From Photobacterium profundum SS9 (lineage in GTDB: Bacteria; Pseudomonadota; Gammaproteobacteria; Enterobacterales; Vibrionaceae), in the NCBI RefSeq assembly GCF_000196255.1, contig NC_006370.1, positions 340,187 to 404,186 on the forward strand: 64,000 nt of DNA, read 5' to 3'. Shown here piece by piece: positions 1-7,918 of this stretch (position 1 is the first letter of the stretch; the number at the start of each line of letters is the position of its first letter). Below the pieces are notes generated by a model, which was not told the origin of the DNA, did no database searches, and saw nothing but the letters and a program-made list of their open reading frames with translations. The translations under genes and the position numbers were made by a program.

Positions 1-131
<131 letters not shown>

Positions 132-140
132 GGTAACACT

Positions 141-494
141 ATGGATAAGAAAGCATCTCGTATCCGTCGTGCGACCCGAGCACGTCGCAAGATTGCTGAA
201 CTGGGCGCAACTCGCCTAGTAATACACCGTACTCCGCGTCATGTGTATGCTCAGGTAATTGCACCGAACGGCTCTGAGGTTATCGCTGCCGCTTCTACCG
301 TAGAAAAAGTGATCCGTGAGTCAATTGCGAACACCGGTAACAAAGACGCTGCTGCAGCTGTAGGTAAAGCTATTGCTGAGCGCGCGATTGAAAAAGGCAT
401 TTCTAATGTTGCTTTCGATCGTTCTGGTTTCCAATACCACGGCCGTGTAGCTGCTCTAGCAGAAGCTGCTCGTGAAGCTGGACTGAAATTCTAA
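141..494 (+). CDS. rplR: Ribosomal protein L18 (uL18)
   Basis: A 117-residue protein, the usual length for L18, which binds 5S rRNA in the central protuberance. The basic N-terminus (residues 1-20) and the motifs [15 protein letters not shown] and [26 protein letters not shown] are family hallmarks. An AAGGTAA ribosome-binding sequence precedes the ATG. It lies between rplF and rpsE in standard spc order with short intergenic gaps, so it is co-transcribed. Confidence 0.98.
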   Translation: MDKKASRIRRATRARRKIAELGATRLVIHRTPRHVYAQVIAPNGSEVIAAASTVEKVIRESIANTGNKDAAAAVGKAIAERAIEKGISNVAFDRSGFQYHGRVAALAEAAREAGLKF

Positions 495-507
495 GGTAGG
501 CGGAAAG

Positions 508-1005
508 ATGGCTAACGAAAAGACTCAATCAGATTTGAATGAAAAGCTTATCGCAGTTAACCGTGTTTCAAAAACGGTTAAAGGTGGTCGTATTTTCAGT
601 TTTACTGCACTAACAGTAGTTGGTGACGGTAACGGTCGCATCGGTTTCGGTTACGGTAAAGCACGTGAAGTGCCTGCTGCAATCCAGAAATCAATGGAAA
701 AAGCACGCCGTAACATGGTTACAGTTGCGCTAAACGAAGGTACTCTACACCACGCTGTTAAAGGTCGCCACACTGGTTCTAAAGTGTACATGCAACCTGC
801 TTCAGAAGGTACTGGTATCATCGCCGGTGGTGCAATGCGTGCAGTGCTAGAAGTTGCGGGTATCCGTAACGTACTAGCTAAAGCATACGGTTCTACTAAC
901 CCAATCAACGTTGTTCGCGCAACAATTGCTGGTTTAAGTGGAATGAACTCTCCAGAAATGATCGCTGCAAAGCGTGGCCTTTCTGTTAAAGAAATTCTGG
1001 GGTGA
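508..1005 (+). CDS. rpsE: Ribosomal protein S5 (uS5)
   Basis: A 165-residue small-subunit protein. The N-terminal double-stranded-RNA-binding fold is seen in [20 protein letters not shown] (about residues 26-45), followed by the glycine-rich [11 protein letters not shown]. The C-terminal domain contains [20 protein letters not shown]5 lines the mRNA entry channel and affects decoding accuracy. The stop TGA overlaps the region just ahead of rpmD, implying translational coupling. Confidence 0.98.
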   Translation: MANEKTQSDLNEKLIAVNRVSKTVKGGRIFSFTALTVVGDGNGRIGFGYGKAREVPAAIQKSMEKARRNMVTVALNEGTLHHAVKGRHTGSKVYMQPASEGTGIIAGGAMRAVLEVAGIRNVLAKAYGSTNPINVVRATIAGLSGMNSPEMIAAKRGLSVKEILG

Positions 1006-1010
1006 TCGAC

Positions 1011-1190
1011 ATGGCTAATACTATTAAAGTAACACAAACAAAGAGCTCTATCGGTCGTTTACCGAAGCATGTAGCTTGTTTGCGTGGTCTAGGCCTTCGC
1101 CGTATCAACCACACTGTTGAGCTTGAAGATACTGCTTGCGTACGCGGCATGATCAATAAAGTTCACTACATGGTTAAAATTGAGGAGTAA
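1011..1190 (+). CDS. rpmD: Ribosomal protein L30 (uL30)
   Basis: A 59-residue protein beginning [12 protein letters not shown], with the typical L30 signature [27 protein letters not shown]. The ATG at 1011 is preferred over the in-frame GTG at 1002: family members start at this methionine, and the GTG overlaps the end of rpsE. It is absent from many other bacterial groups but normal in gammaproteobacteria, where it sits between rpsE and rplO as here. Confidence 0.97.
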   Translation: MANTIKVTQTKSSIGRLPKHVACLRGLGLRRINHTVELEDTACVRGMINKVHYMVKIEE

Positions 1191-1195
1191 TCAGT

Positions 1196-1630
1196 ATGCG
1201 TTTGAATACTCTATCACCGGCTCCGGGTTCTAAGCCTTCTGCGAAGCGCGTAGGCCGTGGTATCGGTTCAGGTCTGGGTAAAACTTGTGGCCGTGGTCAC
1301 AAAGGTCAGAAATCACGTTCTGGTGGTTCTGTCCGTCCAGGCTTCGAAGGCGGTCAAATGCCTTTGAAACAGCGTCTACCAAAATTCGGTTTTACTTCTC
1401 GTAAGAGCTTGGTAACAGCTGAAGTTCGTCTAGGCGAACTGGCGAAAGTCGAAGGTGACGTGATTGATCTAGCTACACTGAAAACAGCAAACCTTATCAC
1501 TAAAGACATCAAGTTTGTAAAAGTTGTCCTTTCTGGTGAGATCGCTCGCACAGTAACAGTTAACGGTCTTCGCGTGACTAAAGGCGCTAAAGCTGCAATC
1601 GAAGCTGCCGGCGGTAAAATCGAGGAATAA
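1196..1630 (+). CDS. rplO: Ribosomal protein L15 (uL15)
   Basis: A 144-residue protein with the glycine/arginine-rich N-terminal extension [25 protein letters not shown] that threads into 23S rRNA, then the globular C-terminal domain ending [13 protein letters not shown]. The ATG lies five bases after the rpmD stop, preceded by GAGGAGT. It is a late-assembling large-subunit protein and lies next to secY as usual. Confidence 0.98.
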   Translation: MRLNTLSPAPGSKPSAKRVGRGIGSGLGKTCGRGHKGQKSRSGGSVRPGFEGGQMPLKQRLPKFGFTSRKSLVTAEVRLGELAKVEGDVIDLATLKTANLITKDIKFVKVVLSGEIARTVTVNGLRVTKGAKAAIEAAGGKIEE

Positions 1631-1652
1631 TTAACTCGAGGATGAGGTACAG

Positions 1653-2969
1653 ATGGCTAAACAACCAGGAAAAGATTTTCGTAGTGCACAAGGTGGCCTA
1701 GCAGAGCTTAAGACACGCCTTCTATTCGTATTAGGTGCTATCTTAATTTTCCGAGCAGGTTCTTTTGTGCCTATCCCTGGTATTGACGCTGCTGTACTTG
1801 CCGATTTGTTCGAACAGCAAAAAGGTACCGTCATTGAACTGTTTAACATGTTCTCTGGCGGTGCACTCGAGCGTGCTTCTATCTTAGCACTAGGTATCAT
1901 GCCGTATATTTCGGCATCGATTATCGTACAGTTGCTAACGGTAGTTCATCCGGCATTAGCCGAGTTGAAGAAAGAAGGTGAATCTGGTCGTCGTAAGATT
2001 AGCCAGTACACCCGATATGGCACGCTTGTTTTGGCAACCTTCCAAGCAATTGGTATTGCTACAGGGTTACCAAGTATGATACCTGGCCTGGTACTTAATC
2101 CAGGCCTTGGTTTCTACTTTGTTGCGGTTGTGAGTTTGATTACTGGTACCATGTTTTTAATGTGGTTAGGTGAACAAATTACTGAGCGTGGCATCGGTAA
2201 CGGTATATCGGTGATTATTTTTACTGGTATTGTAGCTGGTTTGCCACCTGCTATCGGACAAACTGTTGAGCAAGCACGTCAAGGTGAATTGCACGTACTT
2301 CTTCTACTGTTAATTGCGGTTATATCTTTCGCTGTAATATATTTTGTAGTGTTTATGGAGCGTGGTCAGCGTCGTATCGTCGTTAACTATGCCAAGCGTC
2401 AACAAGGCCGTCGTGTCTTTGCTGCGCAAAGCACTCACTTGCCATTGAAAATTAATATGGCAGGTGTAATTCCAGCGATTTTTGCATCAAGCATTATTCT
2501 GTTTCCAGGCACACTGGCTCAGTGGTTTGGACAGAACGAGAACCTTGGTTGGTTAAGCGATATTTCGCTTGCTCTTAGCCCAGGTCAACCGCTTTATGTA
2601 ATGCTTTATGCAGCTGCGATTATTTTCTTCTGTTTCTTCTATACCGCGTTGGTGTTTAACCCTCGCGAGACAGCTGATAATTTGAAGAAGTCTGGTGCAT
2701 TCGTACCTGGTATTCGTCCGGGCGAACAGACTGCGAAATATATTGATAAAGTTATGACACGCTTAACCTTAGCGGGTGCGATGTATATTACCTTTATCTG
2801 TCTGATCCCCGAGTTCATGATGATTGCATGGAATGTACGCTTTTATTTTGGCGGTACATCACTACTAATCGTAGTTGTCGTTATTATGGATTTCATGGCT
2901 CAAGTTCAGACACACATGATGTCTCAACAATATGAGTCTGTTTTGAAAAAGGCTAACCTCAAAGGCTAA
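1653..2969 (+). CDS. secY: Protein translocase channel subunit SecY
   Basis: A 438-residue inner-membrane protein with ten hydrophobic segments, matching SecY length. Landmarks: [13 protein letters not shown] in the first segment and plug region, [15 protein letters not shown] in the second, and the cytoplasmic loop [26 protein letters not shown] needed for ribosome and SecA contact. SecY forms the SecYEG channel for export and membrane insertion. The ATG is preceded by GAGGATGAGG. It is downstream of rplO and upstream of rpmJ, the conserved order. Confidence 0.98.
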   Translation: MAKQPGKDFRSAQGGLAELKTRLLFVLGAILIFRAGSFVPIPGIDAAVLADLFEQQKGTVIELFNMFSGGALERASILALGIMPYISASIIVQLLTVVHPALAELKKEGESGRRKISQYTRYGTLVLATFQAIGIATGLPSMIPGLVLNPGLGFYFVAVVSLITGTMFLMWLGEQITERGIGNGISVIIFTGIVAGLPPAIGQTVEQARQGELHVLLLLLIAVISFAVIYFVVFMERGQRRIVVNYAKRQQGRRVFAAQSTHLPLKINMAGVIPAIFASSIILFPGTLAQWFGQNENLGWLSDISLALSPGQPLYVMLYAAAIIFFCFFYTALVFNPRETADNLKKSGAFVPGIRPGEQTAKYIDKVMTRLTLAGAMYITFICLIPEFMMIAWNVRFYFGGTSLLIVVVVIMDFMAQVQTHMMSQQYESVLKKANLKG

Positions 2970-3005
2970 GCCCTTGATGTTAGATAACCTTTACGGAGTT
3001 TAGCA

Positions 3006-3119
3006 ATGAAAGTTCGTGCTTCCGTTAAGAAAATCTGCCGTAACTGTAAAGTTATTAAGCGCAACGGTGTTGTGCGTATAATTTGCATTGAGCCGAAGCA
3101 TAAGCAACGCCAAGGCTAA
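3006..3119 (+). CDS. rpmJ: Ribosomal protein L36 (bL36), zinc-ribbon form
   Basis: A 37-residue protein, [15 protein letters not shown]..., with the CxxC (11 and 14), C27 and H32 zinc ligands of the C+ type of L36. Growth under zinc limitation often involves a C-minus paralogue, not seen in this window. GGAG sits just before the ATG at 3006. It is the last gene of the spc transcription unit; a hairpin follows. Confidence 0.96.
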   Translation: MKVRASVKKICRNCKVIKRNGVVRIICIEPKHKQRQG

Positions 3120-3151
3120 TTAGCAGAAATATTTCTTGCAAATTGAAGGTA

Positions 3152-3180
3152 GGTTGGCTAAATTAGCCAACCAATCTTTT
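3152..3180 (+). terminator. Hairpin between rpmJ and rpsM
   Basis: An inverted repeat GGTTGGC...GCCAACC at 3152-3172 is followed by AATCTTTT. It fits a partial terminator or attenuator separating the spc unit from the alpha operon. The T-run is short, so read-through is likely. Confidence 0.6.
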
Positions 3181-3285
3181 GTGTGTGCAAAGAATTGTAC
3201 CACCACTGCGTATCCTAAACGGGCTCTGCAGTGGTTATTCTTGTAAAGTACTAGGAGTGAATAGTGGCCCGTATTGCAGGCATTA
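3181..3285 (+). promoter_or_regulatory. Alpha operon leader (S4-repressor target, Alpha_RBS type)
   Basis: The stretch upstream of and across the rpsM GTG start resembles the E. coli alpha-operon leader, which folds as a nested pseudoknot bound by S4. Shared elements are GTATCCT..AACGGGCT, the downstream AGGAGTG ribosome-binding site, and the start region GTGGCCCGTATTGCAGG. S4 (rpsD, in this operon) would repress translation of rpsM, rpsK, rpsD and rplQ. The sequence similarity is recognised by eye; folding was not computed. Confidence 0.75.
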
Positions 3286-3620
3286 ACATTCCTGATCAAA
3301 AACATTCTGTTATCGCACTTACTGCGATTTACGGAATCGGTAAAACTCGTTCTAAGGCTGTTTTAGCTGAAGCGGGTATTGCTGAAAGTGTTAAGATCAG
3401 TGAATTATCTGAAGAGCAGATCGATCTACTGCGTGAAGGTGTAGCTAAATACACTGTAGAAGGTGATCTTCGTCGTGAAGTTTCTATGAACATCAAACGT
3501 CTTATGGACCTTGGTTGTTACCGTGGAATCCGTCACCGTCGCAGTCTACCTCTACGTGGACAGCGTACTAAAACCAACGCACGTACCCGTAAAGGTCCGC
3601 GCAAGCCGATCAAAAGATAG
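3264..3620 (+). CDS. rpsM: Ribosomal protein S13 (uS13), GTG start
   Basis: A 118-residue small-subunit head protein: [30 protein letters not shown], then a helix-two-turn-helix RNA-binding region, and a basic tail ([11 protein letters not shown]) reaching toward the P-site. It starts with GTG at 3264, as in E. coli, which belongs to the S4-controlled leader. It is the first gene of the alpha operon. Confidence 0.98.
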   Translation: MARIAGINIPDQKHSVIALTAIYGIGKTRSKAVLAEAGIAESVKISELSEEQIDLLREGVAKYTVEGDLRREVSMNIKRLMDLGCYRGIRHRRSLPLRGQRTKTNARTRKGPRKPIKR

Positions 3621-3633
3621 TCGGATAAGGTAG

Positions 3634-4029
<396 letters not shown>

Positions 4030-4056
4030 CGTTCCTAGGAATATTGGAGAAAGAAC

Positions 4057-4677
4057 ATGGCAAGATATTTGGGTCCTAAGCTGAAGCTTAGCCGTCGCGA
4101 AGGCACTGATTTATTCCTTAAATCAGGCGTACGTGCGATTGATACCAAGTGTAAAATTGATAACGCGCCGGGCCAGCATGGTGCTCGACGTGGTCGTCTG
4201 TCTGACTACGGTGTTCAGCTTCGTGAGAAGCAGAAAGTTCGTCGTACATATGGCGTATTAGAAAAACAATTCCGTAACTACTACAAAGAAGCTGCTCGCC
4301 TTAAAGGCAACACAGGTGAAAACCTGCTTCAGCTTCTTGAAGGTCGTTTAGATAACGTAGTTTACCGTATGGGTTTTGGTTCTACACGAGCTGAATCACG
4401 TCAACTGGTAAGCCACAAAGCGATTCTAGTTAACGGTACAGTCGTAAACGTACCTTCTTTCAAGGTAGCGGCAAACGACGTTGTTAGCATTCGTGAGAAA
4501 GCTAAGAACCAAGCACGCATTAAAGCAGCTCTTGAAGTTGCTACACAGCGTGAACTACCGACTTGGGTCGAAGTAGATAACAGCAAACTAGAAGGTACTT
4601 TCAAGCGCCTTCCAGAACGTTCTGATTTGTCTGCCGACATCAACGAACACTTGATCGTCGAGCTTTACTCTAAGTAA
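4057..4677 (+). CDS. rpsD: Ribosomal protein S4 (uS4), alpha-operon repressor
   Basis: A 206-residue primary 16S-binding protein: [24 protein letters not shown] at the N-terminus and an S4 RNA-binding domain at about residues 95-155 ([31 protein letters not shown]). In E. coli S4 also represses its own operon by binding the rpsM leader, and a matching leader exists here. GGAG lies just ahead of the ATG. Confidence 0.98.
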
Positions 4678-4700
4678 AGCTATAGTTAAGAGAGGACACA

Positions 4701-5690
4701 ATGCAGGGTTCTGTAACAGAATTTCTTAAGCCGCGTCTTGTTGATATTGAACAAGTTAGCACGACGCACGCAAAAGTAACTCTAGAGCCACTAGAGCGTG
4801 GTTTTGGCCACACGCTAGGAAACGCTCTTCGTCGTATTTTATTATCTTCAATGCCAGGTTGTGCTGTAACTGAAGTAGAAATCGATGGTGTGTTACATGA
4901 GTACAGCACCAAAGAGGGAGTTCACGAAGATATTCTCGAGATCCTTTTAAACCTTAAAGGTCTAGCCATTAAGGTTGAGGGTAAAGATGAAGTTATTCTT
5001 ACTCTGAACAAGTCTGGTGCAGGCCCTGTTGTTGCAGGTGACATCACCCATGATGGTGATGTTGAGATTGCGAACCCAGAGCACGTAATCTGCCACCTTA
5101 CTGATGACCATGCTGAAATTAGCATGCGCATCAAGGTAGAACGTGGTCGTGGCTATGTACCAGCATCAGCTCGTATTCACACTGAAGAAGATGAGCGTCC
5201 AATTGGTCGTCTGTTAGTTGATGCAACTTACAGCCCAGTTGATCGTATTGCTTACTCTGTAGAGGCAGCTCGCGTTGAACAACGTACTGACCTTGATAAG
5301 CTAGTAATCGATATGGAGACAAACGGTACACTTGATCCTGAGGAAGCTATCCGTCGTGCAGCAACTATTCTTGCTGAACAATTGGATGCATTTGTAGATC
5401 TTCGTGATGTGCGAGTTCCTGAAGAAAAAGAAGAGAAGCCAGAGTTCGATCCGATCCTACTGCGTCCTGTAGACGATCTTGAACTAACTGTTCGCTCTGC
5501 TAACTGTTTGAAAGCAGAAGCGATCCATTACATCGGTGATCTCGTTCAGCGTACTGAGGTGGAGCTTCTAAAGACTCCAAACCTTGGTAAGAAGTCTTTG
5601 ACAGAAATCAAAGATGTGTTGGCATCACGTGGTCTTTCTCTAGGCATGCGCTTAGAAAACTGGCCGCCAGCATCAATCGCTGAAGATTAA
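4701..5690 (+). CDS. rpoA: RNA polymerase alpha subunit
   Basis: A 329-residue protein identical in length to E. coli RpoA. The N-terminal assembly domain (about 1-235) includes [24 protein letters not shown] linker ([17 protein letters not shown]) leads to the C-terminal domain (about 250-329: [47 protein letters not shown]), which contacts UP elements and activators. It lies between rpsD and rplQ, with a GAGAGGACA ribosome-binding sequence. Confidence 0.98.
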   Translation: MQGSVTEFLKPRLVDIEQVSTTHAKVTLEPLERGFGHTLGNALRRILLSSMPGCAVTEVEIDGVLHEYSTKEGVHEDILEILLNLKGLAIKVEGKDEVILTLNKSGAGPVVAGDITHDGDVEIANPEHVICHLTDDHAEISMRIKVERGRGYVPASARIHTEEDERPIGRLLVDATYSPVDRIAYSVEAARVEQRTDLDKLVIDMETNGTLDPEEAIRRAATILAEQLDAFVDLRDVRVPEEKEEKPEFDPILLRPVDDLELTVRSANCLKAEAIHYIGDLVQRTEVELLKTPNLGKKSLTEIKDVLASRGLSLGMRLENWPPASIAED

Positions 5691-5723
5691 TAGTTACTGA
5701 TATCTAGTTAGAAGGATTAGGTC

Positions 5724-6107
5724 ATGCGCCATCGTAAGAGTGGTCGTCAACTCAACCGCAACAGCAGCCATCGTAAAGCGATGTTCAGCAACATGGCTAG
5801 CTCTTTGGTAAGTCACGAAATTATCAAGACTACTTTGCCAAAAGCAAAAGAGCTACGTCGCGTAATTGAGCCATTGATTACCCTAGCAAAGACAGACAGT
5901 GTTGCTAACCGTCGTCTTGCTTTCGCCCGCACGCGTGATAACGCAGTGGTAGCGAAATTGTTTACTGAATTAGGTCCACGCTTTGCTAAGCGTCCAGGTG
6001 GTTACACGCGCATTATGAAATGCGGTTTCCGTACTGGCGATAAAGCCCCAATGGCTTACATCGAGCTAGTAGATCGTCCTGCTCAGGAAGCTGCTTCAGC
6101 TGAATAA
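5724..6107 (+). CDS. rplQ: Ribosomal protein L17 (bL17)
   Basis: A 127-residue protein, [29 protein letters not shown], with the conserved [25 protein letters not shown] motif. L17 sits near the exit-tunnel rim of the large subunit. It is the last gene of the alpha operon and is followed by a strong terminator. GAAGGA precedes the ATG. Confidence 0.98.
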   Translation: MRHRKSGRQLNRNSSHRKAMFSNMASSLVSHEIIKTTLPKAKELRRVIEPLITLAKTDSVANRRLAFARTRDNAVVAKLFTELGPRFAKRPGGYTRIMKCGFRTGDKAPMAYIELVDRPAQEAASAE

Positions 6108-6131
6108 GCTTTAGTTTGCTAAATTAAGAGA

Positions 6132-6160
6132 AAGCCGAGTTTAAGACTCGGCTTTTTTTT
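6132..6160 (+). terminator. Rho-independent terminator of the alpha operon
   Basis: Stem AAGCCGAG / CTCGGCTT with loop TTTAAGA, followed by an unbroken T-run of eight or more bases. It directly follows rplQ. A TATAAT -10-like hexamer at 6165-6170 just beyond it may serve the next gene. Confidence 0.93.
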
Positions 6161-6194
6161 TGCATATAATATTCTTCATAGTATGGAGAATGGC

Positions 6195-7175
6195 ATGATT
6201 TATTTATTTATCGACAGTTCAGGCTTTGGTGGTATAGAAAGTCACATATTGCAATTTGCTCTTCTGGTTAAGCAACAAAACAGAAATGTTGAAGTTTTGT
6301 TTGTTGACCATTATCCCGGTCACCCTCTGTATCAACGTCTCTGTGCCAATAAAATTAAGTATCGTTTCTTATCTGATATAGCCTCTTCTTCATTCTTTAG
6401 TCTGCTTTTACCCTCTGATGTTGTTCATGCTCACGGCTATAAAGCTTCTTTAATCTCTCGGTTTTATCGGCTTAGATATTCATTTCGTGCAATTAGCAGT
6501 TTCCATGCAGGAGAAAAATCAAGTGGAAAACTGGCGTCTTATGAATATTTAAATCGAGTAACAAGTTTTCTCTCCTATAATTTTGCAGTTAGTTCAAGGA
6601 TTAAGCGTACAGTCCCTTTTCGTTGCCATTTGCTGAATAATTTCATTATGCAATTACCAGTGTTTAAAATGCGATCTAAACATCAGGTTCTACAAGTTGC
6701 TTTTGTTGGTCGCCTTAGTCATGAAAAAGGGATTGATCGCTATATTGAGTTGAGTGACATGCTTACCAGCTGCCAATTTCATGTTTTTGGTGATGGAGAT
6801 GAACAATCGCGACTCATTAATAAAAAAAACATTCAGTGGTATGGCGCAGTTGACGCCATGGATGAATATTGGTCTTTGATTGATGTACTTGTAATTAGTT
6901 CTCGGGCTGAGGGGCTGCCAATGGCAGCGTTAGAGGCGATGGCACATGGCGTTCCTGTTATCGCGACAAACGTAGGTGATCTTTCTAAATTAGTGGCGAG
7001 TGATTGGATTGTTGAAGAATCGGATTGGAAAAACTTATCGATTTTAATTGGCAAGTTGAATGCTTACGATAACATCGAGTGGAGAGCGCTTTCAAAAGAT
7101 TCGCATACTAGAATTGTTGATAGTTTCAGTGGTGAAAGTCGCTGGGAACAAATAGAAAAAGCCTATCAATTGTGA
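6195..7175 (+). CDS. GT4-type glycosyltransferase
   Basis: A roughly 326-residue cytoplasmic sugar transferase of the GT-B fold. The N-terminal domain opens MIYLFIDSSGFGGIESHI (acceptor side). The C-terminal donor domain contains VAFVGRLSHEKGID and the E-x7-E signature region EGLPMAALEAMAHGVPVIATNVG. The start at 6195 is chosen because GGAG at 6185-6188 is correctly spaced; an in-frame ATG at 6183 lacks such a site. It points toward, and ends just before, the minus-strand polysaccharide cluster, so it is probably part of that pathway; donor and acceptor sugars cannot be read from sequence. Confidence 0.85.
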   Translation: MIYLFIDSSGFGGIESHILQFALLVKQQNRNVEVLFVDHYPGHPLYQRLCANKIKYRFLSDIASSSFFSLLLPSDVVHAHGYKASLISRFYRLRYSFRAISSFHAGEKSSGKLASYEYLNRVTSFLSYNFAVSSRIKRTVPFRCHLLNNFIMQLPVFKMRSKHQVLQVAFVGRLSHEKGIDRYIELSDMLTSCQFHVFGDGDEQSRLINKKNIQWYGAVDAMDEYWSLIDVLVISSRAEGLPMAALEAMAHGVPVIATNVGDLSKLVASDWIVEESDWKNLSILIGKLNAYDNIEWRALSKDSHTRIVDSFSGESRWEQIEKAYQL

Positions 7176-7222
7176 GTTCTCATCAGACTGTTCTGAAATT
7201 GCGTTTGCTGAATCTATTGCAT

Positions 7223-7918
7223 CTATTGATATTTGCCTTGCAGCATTGAGTTTTGATTCAGATAGTGGATGAGACACATTTTAATCTTTTTGGGTAGGAA
7301 TGATGCTCTTGTATTTAGGATTCGTAATATTTCACAGGCCAACGATGGGTTATGTTGGTCATTCACGATACTTCCTAATAAATTTACACCTCCTTGCTTT
7401 AGCCTATCGATACTTGTAAGCACTTCACTTTCCGTTGTTTTTGCTGCCGCTATACATAAGATAGCAGCATCGCTAGCATGACAGATATTTGCCGCTGGAA
7501 GGTTACGCCAGTTAGCGGCTGAAATAGTACCGGCATCAAAAATAATGTAGTGATAGGTTTGTTGCCACCGTTGGATAGTCTTTAATAGTGTTTGTGGTTG
7601 TCGTAGAGCCATTGTGGTTTCTTGATTTTTAGGAGGGGGAAGAATATCGAGCTGAGTTGTTTTATGAATAATAGCGTCTATTTCTCCTGAGCCATTCGTT
7701 TCCCAGTCTGCGGTGTGATTTCCTTGCCCTGATCCCGATAGATCAAGATCGATCAATAAAACTTTATTGTTGTCTTCAGCGCAACGTCTAGCAAGCCAAT
7801 AGCACATTGTAGAACTTCCACATTGTGGGCTTGCACCAGTAAAGCTAATGACTCGCGCTTCTTGTTGATGAATTTGTTGGAATAATTGGTCATATTCTTG
7901 GCTTAGCCACGGCTTCAT
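7223..7918 (-). CDS. CpsD/SypD-like P-loop protein without Walker A lysine
   Basis: A 231-residue cytoplasmic ParA/BY-kinase-like protein of exopolysaccharide systems, where such proteins partner a Wzz-type membrane subunit. The deviant Walker A region reads FTGASPQCGSST (residues 26-37): the position of the invariant lysine is Ser35. Walker A-prime NKVLLIDLDLSG is intact. No tyrosine-rich C-terminal cluster is visible. It overlaps the SLBB exporter gene by ATGA (7915-7918), so it is translationally coupled. By position and neighbours it matches sypD of Vibrio fischeri. Whether it still binds or hydrolyses ATP is doubtful. Confidence 0.8.
   Translation of the reverse strand: MKPWLSQEYDQLFQQIHQQEARVISFTGASPQCGSSTMCYWLARRCAEDNNKVLLIDLDLSGSGQGNHTADWETNGSGEIDAIIHKTTQLDILPPPKNQETTMALRQPQTLLKTIQRWQQTYHYIIFDAGTISAANWRNLPAANICHASDAAILCIAAAKTTESEVLTSIDRLKQGGVNLLGSIVNDQHNPSLACEILRILNTRASFLPKKIKMCLIHYLNQNSMLQGKYQ

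Noticed and set aside
1002..1010. GTG start for rpmD three codons upstream
   Set aside because: It overlaps the rpsE stop and adds residues not found in L30 proteins; ATG at 1011 is the family start.
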